64,000 nucleotides of DNA from Pedobacter panaciterrae (GCF_013204795.1 NZ_JABMKW010000020.1:496001-560000), one strand, 5' to 3'. Counted from the stretch's first letter, positions 34,017-43,786 are shown. A program made the numbers and translations. Notes: a model not told the origin generated them from the sequence alone.

Positions 34017-34241
34017 TTAAGCATATACTACTTCAAATCCTCCATACATCGCCATTTCGGCGGAATGATTAACTGTGAGCTTCAATTTCATTCTTTCAAT
34101 TAGCTCCTTGGCAAAAGTAATGCTTCGGTGCAGGTCACTATTTCCTCTGATTTCAATCCCTCTGGTCAACATTTTAAATTTATTAGGTTCAAATTTTTCT
34201 ATGAACTTTTGAAGGTCTGTTTTGGTCTCTGTTTTTCGCAT
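34017..34241 (-). CDS. Small hypothetical protein
   Basis: The internal ATG at 34241 (MRKTETKTDLQKF) is preferred over an upstream codon at 34298, because it gives a more ordinary soluble N-terminus. The product has 74 residues and is basic, with mixed alpha/beta content. A helix-rich centre (DLHRSITFAKELIERMKLKL) is followed by the C-terminal MYGGFEVVYA. No family was recognised. It shares the bidirectional terminator with the acetyltransferase operon. Confidence 0.55.
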   Translation of the reverse strand: MRKTETKTDLQKFIEKFEPNKFKMLTRGIEIRGNSDLHRSITFAKELIERMKLKLTVNHSAEMAMYGGFEVVYA

Positions 34242-34703
34242 AAATCTTACGTTTAAATGTATTCTAAAAGCCAAAATGATCGAAATTGTTTGGTGCATTT
34301 TTTAAACATTCTTTATGTTTTACACATTCTGGACCGCGGTATCTCAGTAATCAACTGATAACCAAGAATAAGTATCAAAAATATTTTTATTCTGACGTGA
34401 AAATACAAAAAGAGCTTTAATGACAAAATAAGCTCAGAAACTGACAACATTAAGATAGAATAATGATATAAAAAGTGGCTTATTTGTCTTACCAAATATA
34501 AGAACGGCTAAAATGAGAATGATTATTTACCTAATCGTACTAAGTAGTACCCTGTTTCAAAATTATTCAAATAAAGCGAGGGTAATAGGCAGAAATGCAT
34601 TCAAAATAACTCCTCAAAAGGCTAAGATTCTATTTCTGGGTAATGAATTACGCATTGCAATTTAATTAACCTTTAAATCTATAAATCTCTAACCAAAAAA
34701 ATC
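34242..34703. other. Gene-poor region upstream of the SusC gene
   Basis: The stretch is AT-rich. It holds a possible 50-residue plus-strand ORF (34513-34665) with a hydrophobic N-terminus, for which no homologue is recalled. A minus-strand 60-codon frame (34313-34495) looks like chance. No FecR/anti-sigma pair, regulator or terminator was seen. The SusC promoter must lie here, but no convincing -33/-7 pair was found. Confidence 0.5.
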
Positions 34704-37700
34704 ATGCACAGAAAACTACTTAAGGTATTCCATGGAATTGGAATCCAGGCTAAGGGTATACGTTGGTACCCTGAACCAAAATTAAAATTTCTATTGGCAA
34801 TGATGGCCCTTTTTACATCGGCAAATGCCTTCTCTCAAATCATGATATCTGGTAAGGTCACCGATGATGAAAATAAACCTTTAGTTTCCGTAACGGTCAC
34901 TTTAAAAGGGGGCAATTCGGGTACCCAGACCGACGCTAATGGAAATTATACTATAAATGCGCCGACACCAAGTTCAATACTTATTTTTCGATACATTGGA
35001 TTTAAAAATCAGGAATTCACGGTAAACGATCGCAAAGTTATTAATGTCCGTATGGTTGCTGCTGGTGGAGAAGACCTGGATGAAGTTGTTGTTGTTGCTT
35101 ATGGTACACAAAAGAAAGCAACTGTGTCTGGAGCGATCAGCACGTTACAGGCTTCAGATATTGTCCGATCGCCTTCTGTAGCCGCTACAAGTGCTTTGGC
35201 GGGTAAAATTCCTGGTGTAACCGCACGTACCACAGATGCCCGACCGGGAAATGGGGCCAATTTACAGATCAGAAACCTCGGAAACCCCTTGTATGTTATA
35301 GATGGAGTAGCATATAGCACCAGTAATGGTAGCGATGGGTTTGGCTTTAATACAGGTATTTCTGGGGTTAATGCATTTAACCAGCTAGGAATAGATGATA
35401 TTGAGAGCATAACGGTGCTTAAAGATGCCTCTGCTTCTATATATGGTTTGGCGGCGGGAAATGGTGTGGTATTGGTAACGACTAAAAAGGGAAGAAGAGG
35501 TGATAAGCCTTCCTTCGGACTTTCCAGCTATTATGGTTTTCAAAATTTCTCCCGTTATCCATATCCTGGAAATGCAGGACAATACGTAAGAGGCCGTTTA
35601 GAATCTGAACAAAATCTTGGCCGTAATCCGGCAGACCTCTATTCTCCACAAGAATTGGCCAAATGGGAAGCAGGAACAGAACCCGGCTATCAAAATAACG
35701 ATTATTATGCTTTTATTGTAAGGGACAACGTTCCGCAACAATTTATAACAGCAAATGCTTCAGGCGGCTCTGATAAATCCACCTATTATTTATCCCTGGG
35801 TCATATTAATCAGGAAGCTGCACTTAAAGATTTCAATTTTAACCGCACAAACCTTCAGGCTAATATTTCCAGTACTGTCTTAAAAGGTTTTACCGTTGGT
35901 GCCCAAATTAGTGGCAGGATAGAAAACAGGCATAATGTAGGGGTTCCGGGATTGGACGATTACTTTAACCCTTTACTTAGTATTGGCAGTATGTGGCCTA
36001 CAGAAACCGCCTATGCTAACAACAACCCTTTGTATATTAACCAAACGCACAATGTAAACGTTAACCCGGCAACTTATTCAAAGGATATAACCGGTTATAT
36101 TGACAACATTACCCGAGGAGCCGGTGCGAAATTAAATGCACAGTACGAATTTGGTTTTGGCTTAACTGCAAAGGCATTGTATTCATATGATTATAGTAAT
36201 GAAGACTTTGATGGGTTTGAATATACCTATCCTGCATATATTTATGATGCGGCTACTGATACCTACAATGACAGAGCACCAAATGGTGCATTATATGGCA
36301 ACCAAAACCCATGGAGAGAAAGGCATAAAAGAAATATTGTAGCCACGTTTGCACAGTTTCAATTAAACTATACCAAGCAAATAAAAGATCATTCCATAGC
36401 GGCTTTAGTTGCTTTTGAACGCAAAGATGCTACTAATGATTACCTGGCATTACACTCTGTTCCGCCAAACAATATTATTCCTACACAGGTATTTGCTGAT
36501 TTGGATTACATAGGTGATTCACATTATGAAGAGGCTTTTGAAGGATATGCCATGAGGTTAAATTACGATTATAAGAAAAAATACCTTATTGAAGCCGTTG
36601 GCAGATATGATGGTTCATTTCTTTATCGTTCTGGCAGTCGTTTCGGATTTTTTCCTGGCGTGTCTGTAGGCTGGCGTATTTCGGAAGAAGGTTTTTTTAA
36701 GAAGATCTTTTCTAAAAGCATTAATGACTTAAAATTCAGAGCCTCTTATGGCGAAACCGGAACATCTTTACAAGATGGTGGTGGTAATTATTATTCGCCA
36801 AATCCTTTTGCGTATTTGGGCGGGTATAATGTTAATGCCGGAAATGCTGTATTTGATGGTACGTTTTATAATGGTGTAGCACCAAGAGGATTGCCTACTA
36901 CCGTTATTTCATGGTTAACCAATAAAACATCGAACGTAGGTGTGGACTTTACCATATTCAAACATTTCACAGGACAGTTTGATCTATTCAGGCGTAAACG
37001 TTCTGGCTTTCCTGCGCCACGCTATGATGTAGTATTGCCAAACGAGGTAGGGTATAGTTTGCCACCAGAAAATTTAAATTCAGATGTTACCCAGGGATTT
37101 GATGGTTTAATTACCTATAGTAGCTCAATTGGTAAGGTGGATTTTTCAATCGGCGGTAATGCAACATTCGGCAGAACTAAAGATGATTATATATACAAAC
37201 CACGTTTTGGAAATTCTTACGATCAGTACAGAAATGATAGAACTGGCCGTTGGCAAAATGTGAACTGGGGCCATCATATTTTAGGAAGGTTCCAATCTGA
37301 ACAACAAATTAATGACTACCCGGTTAACATAGACGGACAAGGTAACAGAACGCTTTTACCCGGTGATTTAATTTATGAGGATTTAAATGGTGATGGAATT
37401 ATCAACGCCATGGACATAAAACCAATTGGGTATGCAGAAGGGGCTTTGCCTTATTTTAATTACGGCATAAACGGCCGGGTTACCTGGAAAGGTATTTCAC
37501 TTGCATTTGATCTGATGGGCGCGGGGATGCAGACCTACTTTAGAGATTGGGAATTGAAATTTCCATTTCAAAATAATGGAAACTCACCTGCTTATATGCT
37601 AACAGATCGCTGGCACAGAGCAGACCCATATAACCCTAATAGTCAATGGATTCCAGGAACATATCCTGCATTAAGGAAGGACAACACTGGACTATCTGTG

Positions 37701-37976
37701 TTTACCAGTCCGCTTAGTGGCAATAACCGAAATGATTTCTGGACGACCAATATTCGTTATCTGAGGCTGAAAAACCTGGAATTGGGTTATTCTTTCTCAA
37801 AAACCCTATTGCAAAAGGTAAATATCTCCGCCTTAAGAATCTATGTTAATGGCTCAAATCTGTTTTCTTTCGACAATGTAAAGGAATATGAAATTGATCC
37901 TGAGATTTCAGCGGGTAATGGATTGGTTTATCCTCAACAAAAGATCTATACACTAGGGCTTAATTTAACACTATAG
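34704..37976 (+). CDS. SusC/RagA-type TonB-dependent outer-membrane transporter
   Basis: The 1090-residue product has a signal segment at about residues 28-46 after an unusually long basic N-terminus. A carboxypeptidase-regulatory-like domain follows (about 48-125, ISGKVTDDENKPLVSVTVTLKGG). Then come the TonB box region (EDLDEVVVVAYGTQKKATVSGAIS), a plug (about 150-265, including VIDGVAYSTSNGSDG and IESITVLKDASASIYGLAAGNGVV) and a 22-strand-type barrel ending in YTLGLNLTL. No STN domain is present, so it should not signal through a FecR protein. It imports glycan or peptide ligands together with the SusD protein encoded four bases downstream. Confidence 0.96.
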   Translation: MHRKLLKVFHGIGIQAKGIRWYPEPKLKFLLAMMALFTSANAFSQIMISGKVTDDENKPLVSVTVTLKGGNSGTQTDANGNYTINAPTPSSILIFRYIGFKNQEFTVNDRKVINVRMVAAGGEDLDEVVVVAYGTQKKATVSGAISTLQASDIVRSPSVAATSALAGKIPGVTARTTDARPGNGANLQIRNLGNPLYVIDGVAYSTSNGSDGFGFNTGISGVNAFNQLGIDDIESITVLKDASASIYGLAAGNGVVLVTTKKGRRGDKPSFGLSSYYGFQNFSRYPYPGNAGQYVRGRLESEQNLGRNPADLYSPQELAKWEAGTEPGYQNNDYYAFIVRDNVPQQFITANASGGSDKSTYYLSLGHINQEAALKDFNFNRTNLQANISSTVLKGFTVGAQISGRIENRHNVGVPGLDDYFNPLLSIGSMWPTETAYANNNPLYINQTHNVNVNPATYSKDITGYIDNITRGAGAKLNAQYEFGFGLTAKALYSYDYSNEDFDGFEYTYPAYIYDAATDTYNDRAPNGALYGNQNPWRERHKRNIVATFAQFQLNYTKQIKDHSIAALVAFERKDATNDYLALHSVPPNNIIPTQVFADLDYIGDSHYEEAFEGYAMRLNYDYKKKYLIEAVGRYDGSFLYRSGSRFGFFPGVSVGWRISEEGFFKKIFSKSINDLKFRASYGETGTSLQDGGGNYYSPNPFAYLGGYNVNAGNAVFDGTFYNGVAPRGLPTTVISWLTNKTSNVGVDFTIFKHFTGQFDLFRRKRSGFPAPRYDVVLPNEVGYSLPPENLNSDVTQGFDGLITYSSSIGKVDFSIGGNATFGRTKDDYIYKPRFGNSYDQYRNDRTGRWQNVNWGHHILGRFQSEQQINDYPVNIDGQGNRTLLPGDLIYEDLNGDGIINAMDIKPIGYAEGALPYFNYGINGRVTWKGISLAFDLMGAGMQTYFRDWELKFPFQNNGNSPAYMLTDRWHRADPYNPNSQWIPGTYPALRKDNTGLSVFTSPLSGNNRNDFWTTNIRYLRLKNLELGYSFSKTLLQKVNISALRIYVNGSNLFSFDNVKEYEIDPEISAGNGLVYPQQKIYTLGLNLTL

Positions 37977-37980
37977 CATC

Positions 37981-39861
37981 ATGAAAAACATATCAAAATA
38001 TATAATATTCAGCTTAGTTCTCCTGCTAAGTTTTAGCTCCTGTAAAAAGAATTTCTTGGAAAGGGAGCCAACTACGATTGTCACTGACGATCAATTATGG
38101 AAAGATCCAAAACTAATAATAGGACTACTTGCAAATTATTATAACCGGATTCCTACTGACATGGGTTTAACCGATCAGGCAGGTTCACAATGGAGAAATA
38201 TGGCTGATTATGATGATGCTATGTGGTCGGGATTTTCCAATGAAGAGGGACGGAACAATATTGTGAGCTACGACAGAGGCCGTTGGAGGCTATACGATTA
38301 TGGCTTTGTTCGAGATCTAAATCTAGCTATAGAGAATGTAGATAAATTTGGTGCTGCAACGCTTAGTGAGGTTCAAAGAACCCAATTGAAAGCAGAATTC
38401 AGATTTATCAGAGCTTATCTTTATTTCGAAATGGTAAAAAGGATGGGGGGGGTACCATTAATTACCACTCAATTAATCTACAATTTTGAAGGAGATCCTA
38501 CCTACCTGCAACAACCCCGTGCAAAAGAGGCAGAAGTATATGATTTCATTGCTTCTGAGCTTGATGCAGTTAAAAATGATATCGCTAATGATGGCAGTAA
38601 AGGGAGGGCAAATAAATACACATGCATGGCACTGAAAAGCAGAGCCATGTTATATGCTGGCTCAATTGCCAAATATAATGCCTTGCTAACCCCAACTATA
38701 ACTACAACCGGAGGAGAGGTGGGTATACCAGCATCCAGAGCTGATGAATACTTTCAAAAATCATTAGAAGCTTCTAAGGAAGTCATAGCGGGTCCATATG
38801 CCTTATACACAAGCAACCCGAATCTGGGCGAGAACTTTTATGAAGCTGTTGTAAAGAAAACAAATAATCCAGAGGTGATCTTTGTACGTGATTTCCTGAC
38901 AACTAAAGCTAAAAAACACGGATTTACGTACGATAACATTGCCCGGGGCATACGAGAAGACAACTTAAGTTCGTCCAACATTACGCCTTCATTAAATCTG
39001 GTGGAAAATTATGAATATCTCGATGGGTCCGAGGGGAAACTTAAAACCAGAAATGCCGGCAACACTGATTATATCTATTATGATCATACCACCGATATAT
39101 TTGCCGGTAAAGATGCAAGGCTATATGGAACAATAATTTTCCCCGGCGCACCATTTAAAGGTTTAACAGTTGATATGCAGGCTGGCGTTATGGTATGGAA
39201 TGCTGCAACAAATTCATATCAAACAGTTGAAGGCCCTGATCTTGGAACAAACTATACAGATAACAAACCACTAATAGCTGCTTCTGGCCCTCATAGGTCT
39301 ATACAAGAGGTATCAAACACAGGCTTCTATCTTCGCAAGTATATAGATGCAAATGGCGGAGCCTCTACAAGGGGGATTCAAAGTGACGTTTGGTGGGTAT
39401 GGTTCCGTTTAGGAGAGATATATCTGAATGCGTCTGAAGCCGCATTTGAACTCGGACAAACAAACGATGCCTTAACCTATGCAAATTTAATTCGGCAGCG
39501 TGCTGGTTTCGGTGCAAATAGCCTGACAAGCGCAACCTTAACCATTAGTAAAATCAGAAATGAGCGTAGAAACGAATTGGCGTTTGAGGATCATCGTTTA
39601 TGGGATTTAAAGCGCTGGAGACAGGCAGATAAAGTTTGGACCGGTAATTCAGATAGTCCTGATGCAGTAGTATCAGCCTTATATCCATACCGCGTAATTC
39701 GTCCTGGAGATGCAGCCCGCGATGGGAAATATATATTTGTTAAAATGACAGCTCCCAGATTTAGATCGCCAAGGTTTTTTCAAATTTTTAATTACTACTC
39801 ATCTTTTGATCAGAATGTAATAAACAACAATCCTAAAATTGTTCAAAATCCATTTAATTAA
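37981..39861 (+). CDS. SusD/RagB-type surface lipoprotein
   Basis: The 626-residue product has a lipoprotein signal with lipobox S-S-Cys21 (KYIIFSLVLLLSFSSCKKN). The TPR-rich SusD fold shows RDLNLAIENVDKF, QLKAEFRFIRAYLYFEMVKRMGGVPLIT and the C-terminal signature FRLGEIYLNASEAAFELGQTNDALTYANLIRQRAGF followed by IRNERRNELAFEDHRLWDLKRW. It caps the SusC channel and binds ligand at the cell surface. It is second in a three-gene operon. Confidence 0.96.
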   Translation: MKNISKYIIFSLVLLLSFSSCKKNFLEREPTTIVTDDQLWKDPKLIIGLLANYYNRIPTDMGLTDQAGSQWRNMADYDDAMWSGFSNEEGRNNIVSYDRGRWRLYDYGFVRDLNLAIENVDKFGAATLSEVQRTQLKAEFRFIRAYLYFEMVKRMGGVPLITTQLIYNFEGDPTYLQQPRAKEAEVYDFIASELDAVKNDIANDGSKGRANKYTCMALKSRAMLYAGSIAKYNALLTPTITTTGGEVGIPASRADEYFQKSLEASKEVIAGPYALYTSNPNLGENFYEAVVKKTNNPEVIFVRDFLTTKAKKHGFTYDNIARGIREDNLSSSNITPSLNLVENYEYLDGSEGKLKTRNAGNTDYIYYDHTTDIFAGKDARLYGTIIFPGAPFKGLTVDMQAGVMVWNAATNSYQTVEGPDLGTNYTDNKPLIAASGPHRSIQEVSNTGFYLRKYIDANGGASTRGIQSDVWWVWFRLGEIYLNASEAAFELGQTNDALTYANLIRQRAGFGANSLTSATLTISKIRNERRNELAFEDHRLWDLKRWRQADKVWTGNSDSPDAVVSALYPYRVIRPGDAARDGKYIFVKMTAPRFRSPRFFQIFNYYSSFDQNVINNNPKIVQNPFN

Positions 39862-39868
39862 TCAGGTT

Positions 39869-40552
39869 ATGAAAATGAAAGCATATATATATTCATTGTT
39901 GTTTATCCTTGCAGCAGGGATTGCAGGATGTAAGAAAGATAATTACACCGCACCAAAATCATTACTTACAGGTAGGGTGGTGTATGAAGGTCAGGCCATT
40001 GGCGTCAGATCAAATGGCGTACAGCTGGAATTATGGCAACACGGCTATGATTTCTTTACAAAAATTCCAGTTTATGTTGCACAAGATGGTACTTTTTCTG
40101 CCTTACTTTTTGATGGCAATTATAAACTAACCAGATTAAGAGGAGTAGGGCCATGGATTAACAATACGGATTCAATTGACGTTAAAGTAAGCGGCAATAC
40201 AATTGTTGATGTTCCTGTAACGCCTTATACATTTGTTAAAACCGTTTCATATCAGAGAGCTGGTACAACGGTAACAGCTACAGTAAATTTACAAACTGTA
40301 AACACTACGAATTTGCTCGAATCGGTCAAATTATATGTCTTCAAAACAGCCCTTATTGATGATGCTAATCAAAGTGCTGTTACTACAATTGCTGCTTCGG
40401 CTATTCCAAATATTAATCAGCCACTTACAATGAATATTGTGATTCCGGCTTCATTATCAATTGCTGATGCGGTATATGTTCGGGTAGGTGTAAAAACAGC
40501 AGGAGTTGGGGAACTTGCCTATTCAATGGCAGAAAAAATCCAGCTTAAATAA
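39869..40552 (+). CDS. DUF3823-type surface lipoprotein
   Basis: The start at ATG 39869 gives a clean lipoprotein signal (lipobox G-I-A-G-Cys21); an in-frame codon 30 bases upstream overlaps susD. The product is 227 residues of beta-sandwich modules. LTGRVVYEGQAIGVRSNGVQLELWQHGY is followed by FSALLFDGNYKLTRLRGVGPWINNTDSIDVKV, the pattern of DUF3823 proteins that sit with SusC/SusD pairs. It is probably a surface glycan-binding accessory. It ends the operon at a strong terminator. No glycoside hydrolase follows, so the ligand is unknown. Confidence 0.87.
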   Translation: MKMKAYIYSLLFILAAGIAGCKKDNYTAPKSLLTGRVVYEGQAIGVRSNGVQLELWQHGYDFFTKIPVYVAQDGTFSALLFDGNYKLTRLRGVGPWINNTDSIDVKVSGNTIVDVPVTPYTFVKTVSYQRAGTTVTATVNLQTVNTTNLLESVKLYVFKTALIDDANQSAVTTIAASAIPNINQPLTMNIVIPASLSIADAVYVRVGVKTAGVGELAYSMAEKIQLK

Positions 40553-40560
40553 TTATAATT

Positions 40561-40599
40561 AGTAAAAAGTAGCGTCCTAATACGTCGCTACTTTTTACT
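40561..40599. terminator. Bidirectional terminator between the Sus operon and an HTH gene
   Basis: AGTAAAAAGTAGCG (40561-40574) is the exact complement of CGCTACTTTTTACT (40586-40599), with an 11-base loop. It serves the Sus operon on the plus strand and the HTH gene, which ends at 40611, on the minus strand. Confidence 0.88.
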
Positions 40600-40610
40600 T
40601 CAACTTTATG

Positions 40611-40961
40611 TTATGACAATGTCTTGTGATGACTTCCCTTTTGTACTAATTTCTTATAATCTTCCAGAAGTGAAATGTATTTTTCCATCCAGTAATAAAC
40701 AGAATCTGAGTGATTTAACGAAGATTCATCTTTGTAAACAGAGAACCCACCCAAATCCATATAGTCACTTTGAAAATCGGCTGAAAAATCATGATTAATG
40801 GCTTTTCCTATCTCGATGATTACATCGGTATGCAACTTTCGTTGTTTAAACCAGTTATATAGCGTCCTTCTATTAACGTGCATACGTCTGGAAAGGTCAC
40901 TAATGTTTACATTTTGTCTCCGTACTGCGAGTTCAATAATTTCTCCTGCATTATGTTCCAT
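40611..40961 (-). CDS. Small helix-turn-helix regulator, paralog of the eCIS-adjacent one
   Basis: The 116-residue product carries a helix-turn-helix at about residues 8-58 (VRRQNVNISDLSRRMHVNRRTLYNWFKQRKLHTDVIIEIGKAI). A C-terminal amphipathic tail (DSVYYWMEKYISLLEDYKKLV) probably dimerises. Over the first 63 residues it matches the product of 43916-44275 at 53 positions. It is divergent from ku, with 295 bases between, and shares a conserved noncoding block (41070-41152) with the paralog's upstream region. It could repress itself and ku, but no target is proven. Confidence 0.82.
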   Translation of the reverse strand: MEHNAGEIIELAVRRQNVNISDLSRRMHVNRRTLYNWFKQRKLHTDVIIEIGKAINHDFSADFQSDYMDLGGFSVYKDESSLNHSDSVYYWMEKYISLLEDYKKLVQKGSHHKTLS

Positions 40962-41069
40962 AACATCGTTTTTAGATAAGTCAGACTAAACGCTAGGGAC
41001 GTTTTAATGGAAGGAGCCTAAATGTTTTGGGAAACGGGTTGAGATAGTTAGAGCGGCAATATAAAAGAA

Positions 41070-41152
41070 TTAGGCATCTTTGAATCAAAAGTATCGAATG
41101 AACAGACACGCAGGCAACCTGTTGATTGTCAAAAACTCCCTTTTGATGTTCA
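41070..41152. promoter_or_regulatory. Conserved noncoding block upstream of HTH gene 1 and ku
   Basis: This block shares TTAGGCATCTT at one end, then ACCTG with a TCAAAAA tract, and CTTTTGATGTTCA at the other end with 44400-44481. The spacing between the two end motifs is 70 bases here and 69 there. An inverted TCAAAA/TTTTGA pair lies at 41129-41146. A second shared segment nearer the gene (G-C/T-TAGGGACGTTT) is at about 40993. The remaining bases of the 40962-41256 gap are unstructured. It is likely to contain operators of the HTH regulator. Confidence 0.6.
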
Positions 41153-41256
41153 AATTTCCACAACAGTAATTAGGATTATTTGTTTTATGTGGACAATCTA
41201 AACATTCCTATCTCAAAGTTGTTAACCAGAAAGTTAAAGATTAAAATACATGCATT

Positions 41257-42027
41257 ATGAAATCTATTTGGAAAGGCGCTATTGGGTTTGGCTTGGTTAA
41301 TATCCCTGTTAAGCTATACTCGGCCGTACAGAACAGCAATCTTGATTTCGATATGCTGGATGAAAGAGATCATGCCAGGATAAAATATAAACGAGTTAAT
41401 GAAAATACCGGTAAAGAAGTTCCTTATGAAAAAATAGTAAAGGGGTATCAGCTTGATGAAAAATATATTGTACTTAATGACAAAGATTTTGAGGAGGCTA
41501 GTCCGGAAAAGACCAAGGTCGTTGAGCTGGAGCGTTTTGTTGATATCAGTGAAATCAATCCCATTTATTACGAAACCTCATACTATACACAGCCTGAAAA
41601 CCAGGGAAAAAAAGCATATGCCTTACTTCTACGTGCACTTGTTAAATCAAAAAAGGTAGGAGTAGCCCGTTTCGTATTCAGAAATACGGAGAACCTATGC
41701 GTTATCCATCCCATGGATGAGGTACTGGTTATTACTAAAATCCGGTTCGAGGAAGAAATTAGAAGCACAACAGAAGTTAAGCTTAAGGGAGAAAAAACGA
41801 TAAGCAGCAAAGAGTTGGAGATTGGTATGGCTTTAATAGCTCAATATAGTGGTGACTTTGACATCAGTTCATTTAAGGATGAACATCGGGTTGAACTTTT
41901 AGCTATTATAAAAGCAAAAGCTAAGGGAAAACAACCTATTATTAAGAAAATGCAGCCTAAAACAGCTAGTAGCGATGATCTTTACAGCCAATTAATGGAA
42001 AGCCTTACTAAGAAAAAAAGAGCCTAG
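41257..42027 (+). CDS. ku: Ku domain NHEJ protein
   Basis: The 256-residue product is a bacterial Ku homodimer-forming protein. It begins MKSIWKGAIGFGLVNIPVKLYSAV, continues with FDMLDERDHARIKYKRVNENTGKEVPYEKIVKGY, and has YETSYYTQPENQGKKAYALLLRAL in the core. A short basic C-terminal tail (MESLTKKKRA) follows. It binds double-strand DNA ends and recruits LigD, encoded at 179-2812. It is 13 bases upstream of the topoisomerase gene and probably cotranscribed. Confidence 0.96.
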   Translation: MKSIWKGAIGFGLVNIPVKLYSAVQNSNLDFDMLDERDHARIKYKRVNENTGKEVPYEKIVKGYQLDEKYIVLNDKDFEEASPEKTKVVELERFVDISEINPIYYETSYYTQPENQGKKAYALLLRALVKSKKVGVARFVFRNTENLCVIHPMDEVLVITKIRFEEEIRSTTEVKLKGEKTISSKELEIGMALIAQYSGDFDISSFKDEHRVELLAIIKAKAKGKQPIIKKMQPKTASSDDLYSQLMESLTKKKRA

Positions 42028-42040
42028 TTAATAATAAGTT

Positions 42041-43087
42041 ATGGAGGAAACTAAAAAAGTAATTAAGCAAAACGGACTGGTATACATTACTGATACCATG
42101 CCCGGAATTTATAGAAAAGGGAAGTCGGGTAAATTTTATTATGAAGATAAGGATGGCAACAGAATTACAGATGAAAATCAATTACAACGAATAAAATCAC
42201 TTGTTTTACCTCCAGCCTGGACATCAGTTTGGATAAGTCCTAAATCTAATGGTTATTTGCAGGCTACGGGTATTGATGCAGCTAATAGGAAACAATATAG
42301 GTATCATAGTAAATGGACCAAAAGACGATCTGAACATAAGTATTTTAGGCTGCTGGAATTTGGCAAGGCATTGCCTGAAGCCAGGAAAAAGATTAAAAGA
42401 GATTTAAAACGTAAGCACCTCGATGAACAAAAAGTGCTTGCTATTTGTGTTGATCTATTACAAAAGACATTATTGAGAGTGGGTGGAAAAAGTTATATGC
42501 AGAAATATGGCAGTTTCGGTTTAAGTACCCTGAAAGATAAGCACGTTAAAATTAAAGGGAACTCATTACATTTAAGTTTTGTAGGCAAGAAAGGGGTAAG
42601 GCATACAATGGCTTTAACAGACCGACATTTATCAAGGCTTGTAAAAAAGTGCAGAGATATCCCCGGACAGGAACTTTTTCAATTTTATACTGACGATGGG
42701 ATGCGTAGAAGTATTGAGTCGGGCCAAATCAATCAATACATTAAAGAAATTACTGGCAATGATTTTACTGCCAAGGATTTTAGGACCTGGGGCGGAACTT
42801 TGGAAGCGTTGAGGCAGTTTGCAACTTGTCTGAAAACTCAGGAGGGTTGTTCTAAAGCGAAAACTGAAATACAAGTTTTAGATTCTGTTGCTAAAAAATT
42901 GGGAAACACCAGAGCTGTTTGCAAAAGTTCATATGTATATCCTTTACTTCTGGAAGCACATAAAAATGATGCACTTCATAAGTGGTTAAAGCGGGTAAGC
43001 ATATTAGCTAATCCAACAAATAAGCTATTGGAAAAGGATGAGAAAGTTTTATTGTCTTTCCTTAAATATTCAAAAGAACAGAATTAG
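42041..43087 (+). CDS. DNA topoisomerase IB (poxvirus-like)
   Basis: The 348-residue product belongs to the small type IB family. The N-terminal domain (GIYRKGKSGKFYYEDKDGNRI, then SLVLPPAWTSVWISPKSNGYLQATGIDAANRKQYRYHSKW) is conserved. The catalytic domain includes EKYGSFGLSTL-like and DFRTWGGT segments, and the likely catalytic Tyr298 lies in the C-K-S-S-Y-V-Y-P sequence. It relaxes supercoils through a 3'-phosphotyrosyl intermediate. Its position directly behind ku suggests a combined DNA-end and topology function, which is inference. Confidence 0.94.
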   Translation: MEETKKVIKQNGLVYITDTMPGIYRKGKSGKFYYEDKDGNRITDENQLQRIKSLVLPPAWTSVWISPKSNGYLQATGIDAANRKQYRYHSKWTKRRSEHKYFRLLEFGKALPEARKKIKRDLKRKHLDEQKVLAICVDLLQKTLLRVGGKSYMQKYGSFGLSTLKDKHVKIKGNSLHLSFVGKKGVRHTMALTDRHLSRLVKKCRDIPGQELFQFYTDDGMRRSIESGQINQYIKEITGNDFTAKDFRTWGGTLEALRQFATCLKTQEGCSKAKTEIQVLDSVAKKLGNTRAVCKSSYVYPLLLEAHKNDALHKWLKRVSILANPTNKLLEKDEKVLLSFLKYSKEQN

Positions 43088-43243
43088 CTGAAATAAGCAA
43101 AACATCAGGCAACCATTTACAAATAGTTGCGTATTAGATAGTGAAGCGATGATGACAGGACAAATTCCAAACGCTCATCAAACTTATCGCCCTCTGCTGT
43201 ACTGTCAATCGGAGTAATTAATTAATCATTTAAATTACTTACT

Positions 43244-43786
43244 ATGAAAACTTATTCTGTAAAATTCTTTTCTGCCATACTTGCTATGGCAGCCATCCTG
43301 CTGGTTCTTTATTCAGGGTGTAAAAAGAAAAGCAACGGACCTGATGTTACCTACAGAACTTATACAGCTATGGTCCAGTTAAATGGCTCTAATGAAGTTC
43401 CGGTAGTTACAACAACTGGAACAGGCACGGCAAACATCACTTATAATGAACAGTCCAAAACGATTGCTTATACCATTACATGGCAGCTTGGATCTGCTGC
43501 TGCAACAACGACAGGAATGCACTTTCACGGTGCAGAAAATGGATCAAACTTAACCAGTTCACCAATTGTAATTGAAATACCTGGCTTTACCACTGCCAGC
43601 TCAGGTACTCTTACAGGAACTACCAGAGTATTGAACGCTGCAGAGATCAGTCAGCTTTTATCAGGAAAATGGTATGTTAATATCCATAGTTCAGATTTTA
43701 CAAGTGGCGAGATAAGAGGCAACATTGTTCTGGTTGCCGCAAGTACGGGCAATGGAGGAAACAATGGCGGTGGAGGTGGATACTAA
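43244..43786 (+). CDS. CHRD-domain lipoprotein
   Basis: The 180-residue lipoprotein has lipobox L-Y-S-G-Cys26. One CHRD domain at about residues 40-165 shows LNGSNEVPVVTTTGTGTANITYNEQ, GMHFHGAENG and WYVNIHSSDFTSGEIRGNI. The end is a Gly/Asn-rich tail. CHRD domains occur in chordin and in many bacterial surface proteins, usually with no known function. It is separated from the topoisomerase gene by 156 bases and closed by a strong terminator, so it is its own unit. Confidence 0.92.
   Translation: MKTYSVKFFSAILAMAAILLVLYSGCKKKSNGPDVTYRTYTAMVQLNGSNEVPVVTTTGTGTANITYNEQSKTIAYTITWQLGSAAATTTGMHFHGAENGSNLTSSPIVIEIPGFTTASSGTLTGTTRVLNAAEISQLLSGKWYVNIHSSDFTSGEIRGNIVLVAASTGNGGNNGGGGGY

Noticed and set aside
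34313..34495. Minus-strand 60-codon hydrophobic ORF
   Set aside because: AT-rich chance frame giving a Leu/Ile-rich peptide, with no start context and no neighbour logic.
43149..43217. 22-codon ORF between topoisomerase and CHRD genes
   Set aside because: Too short and featureless to support as a gene.
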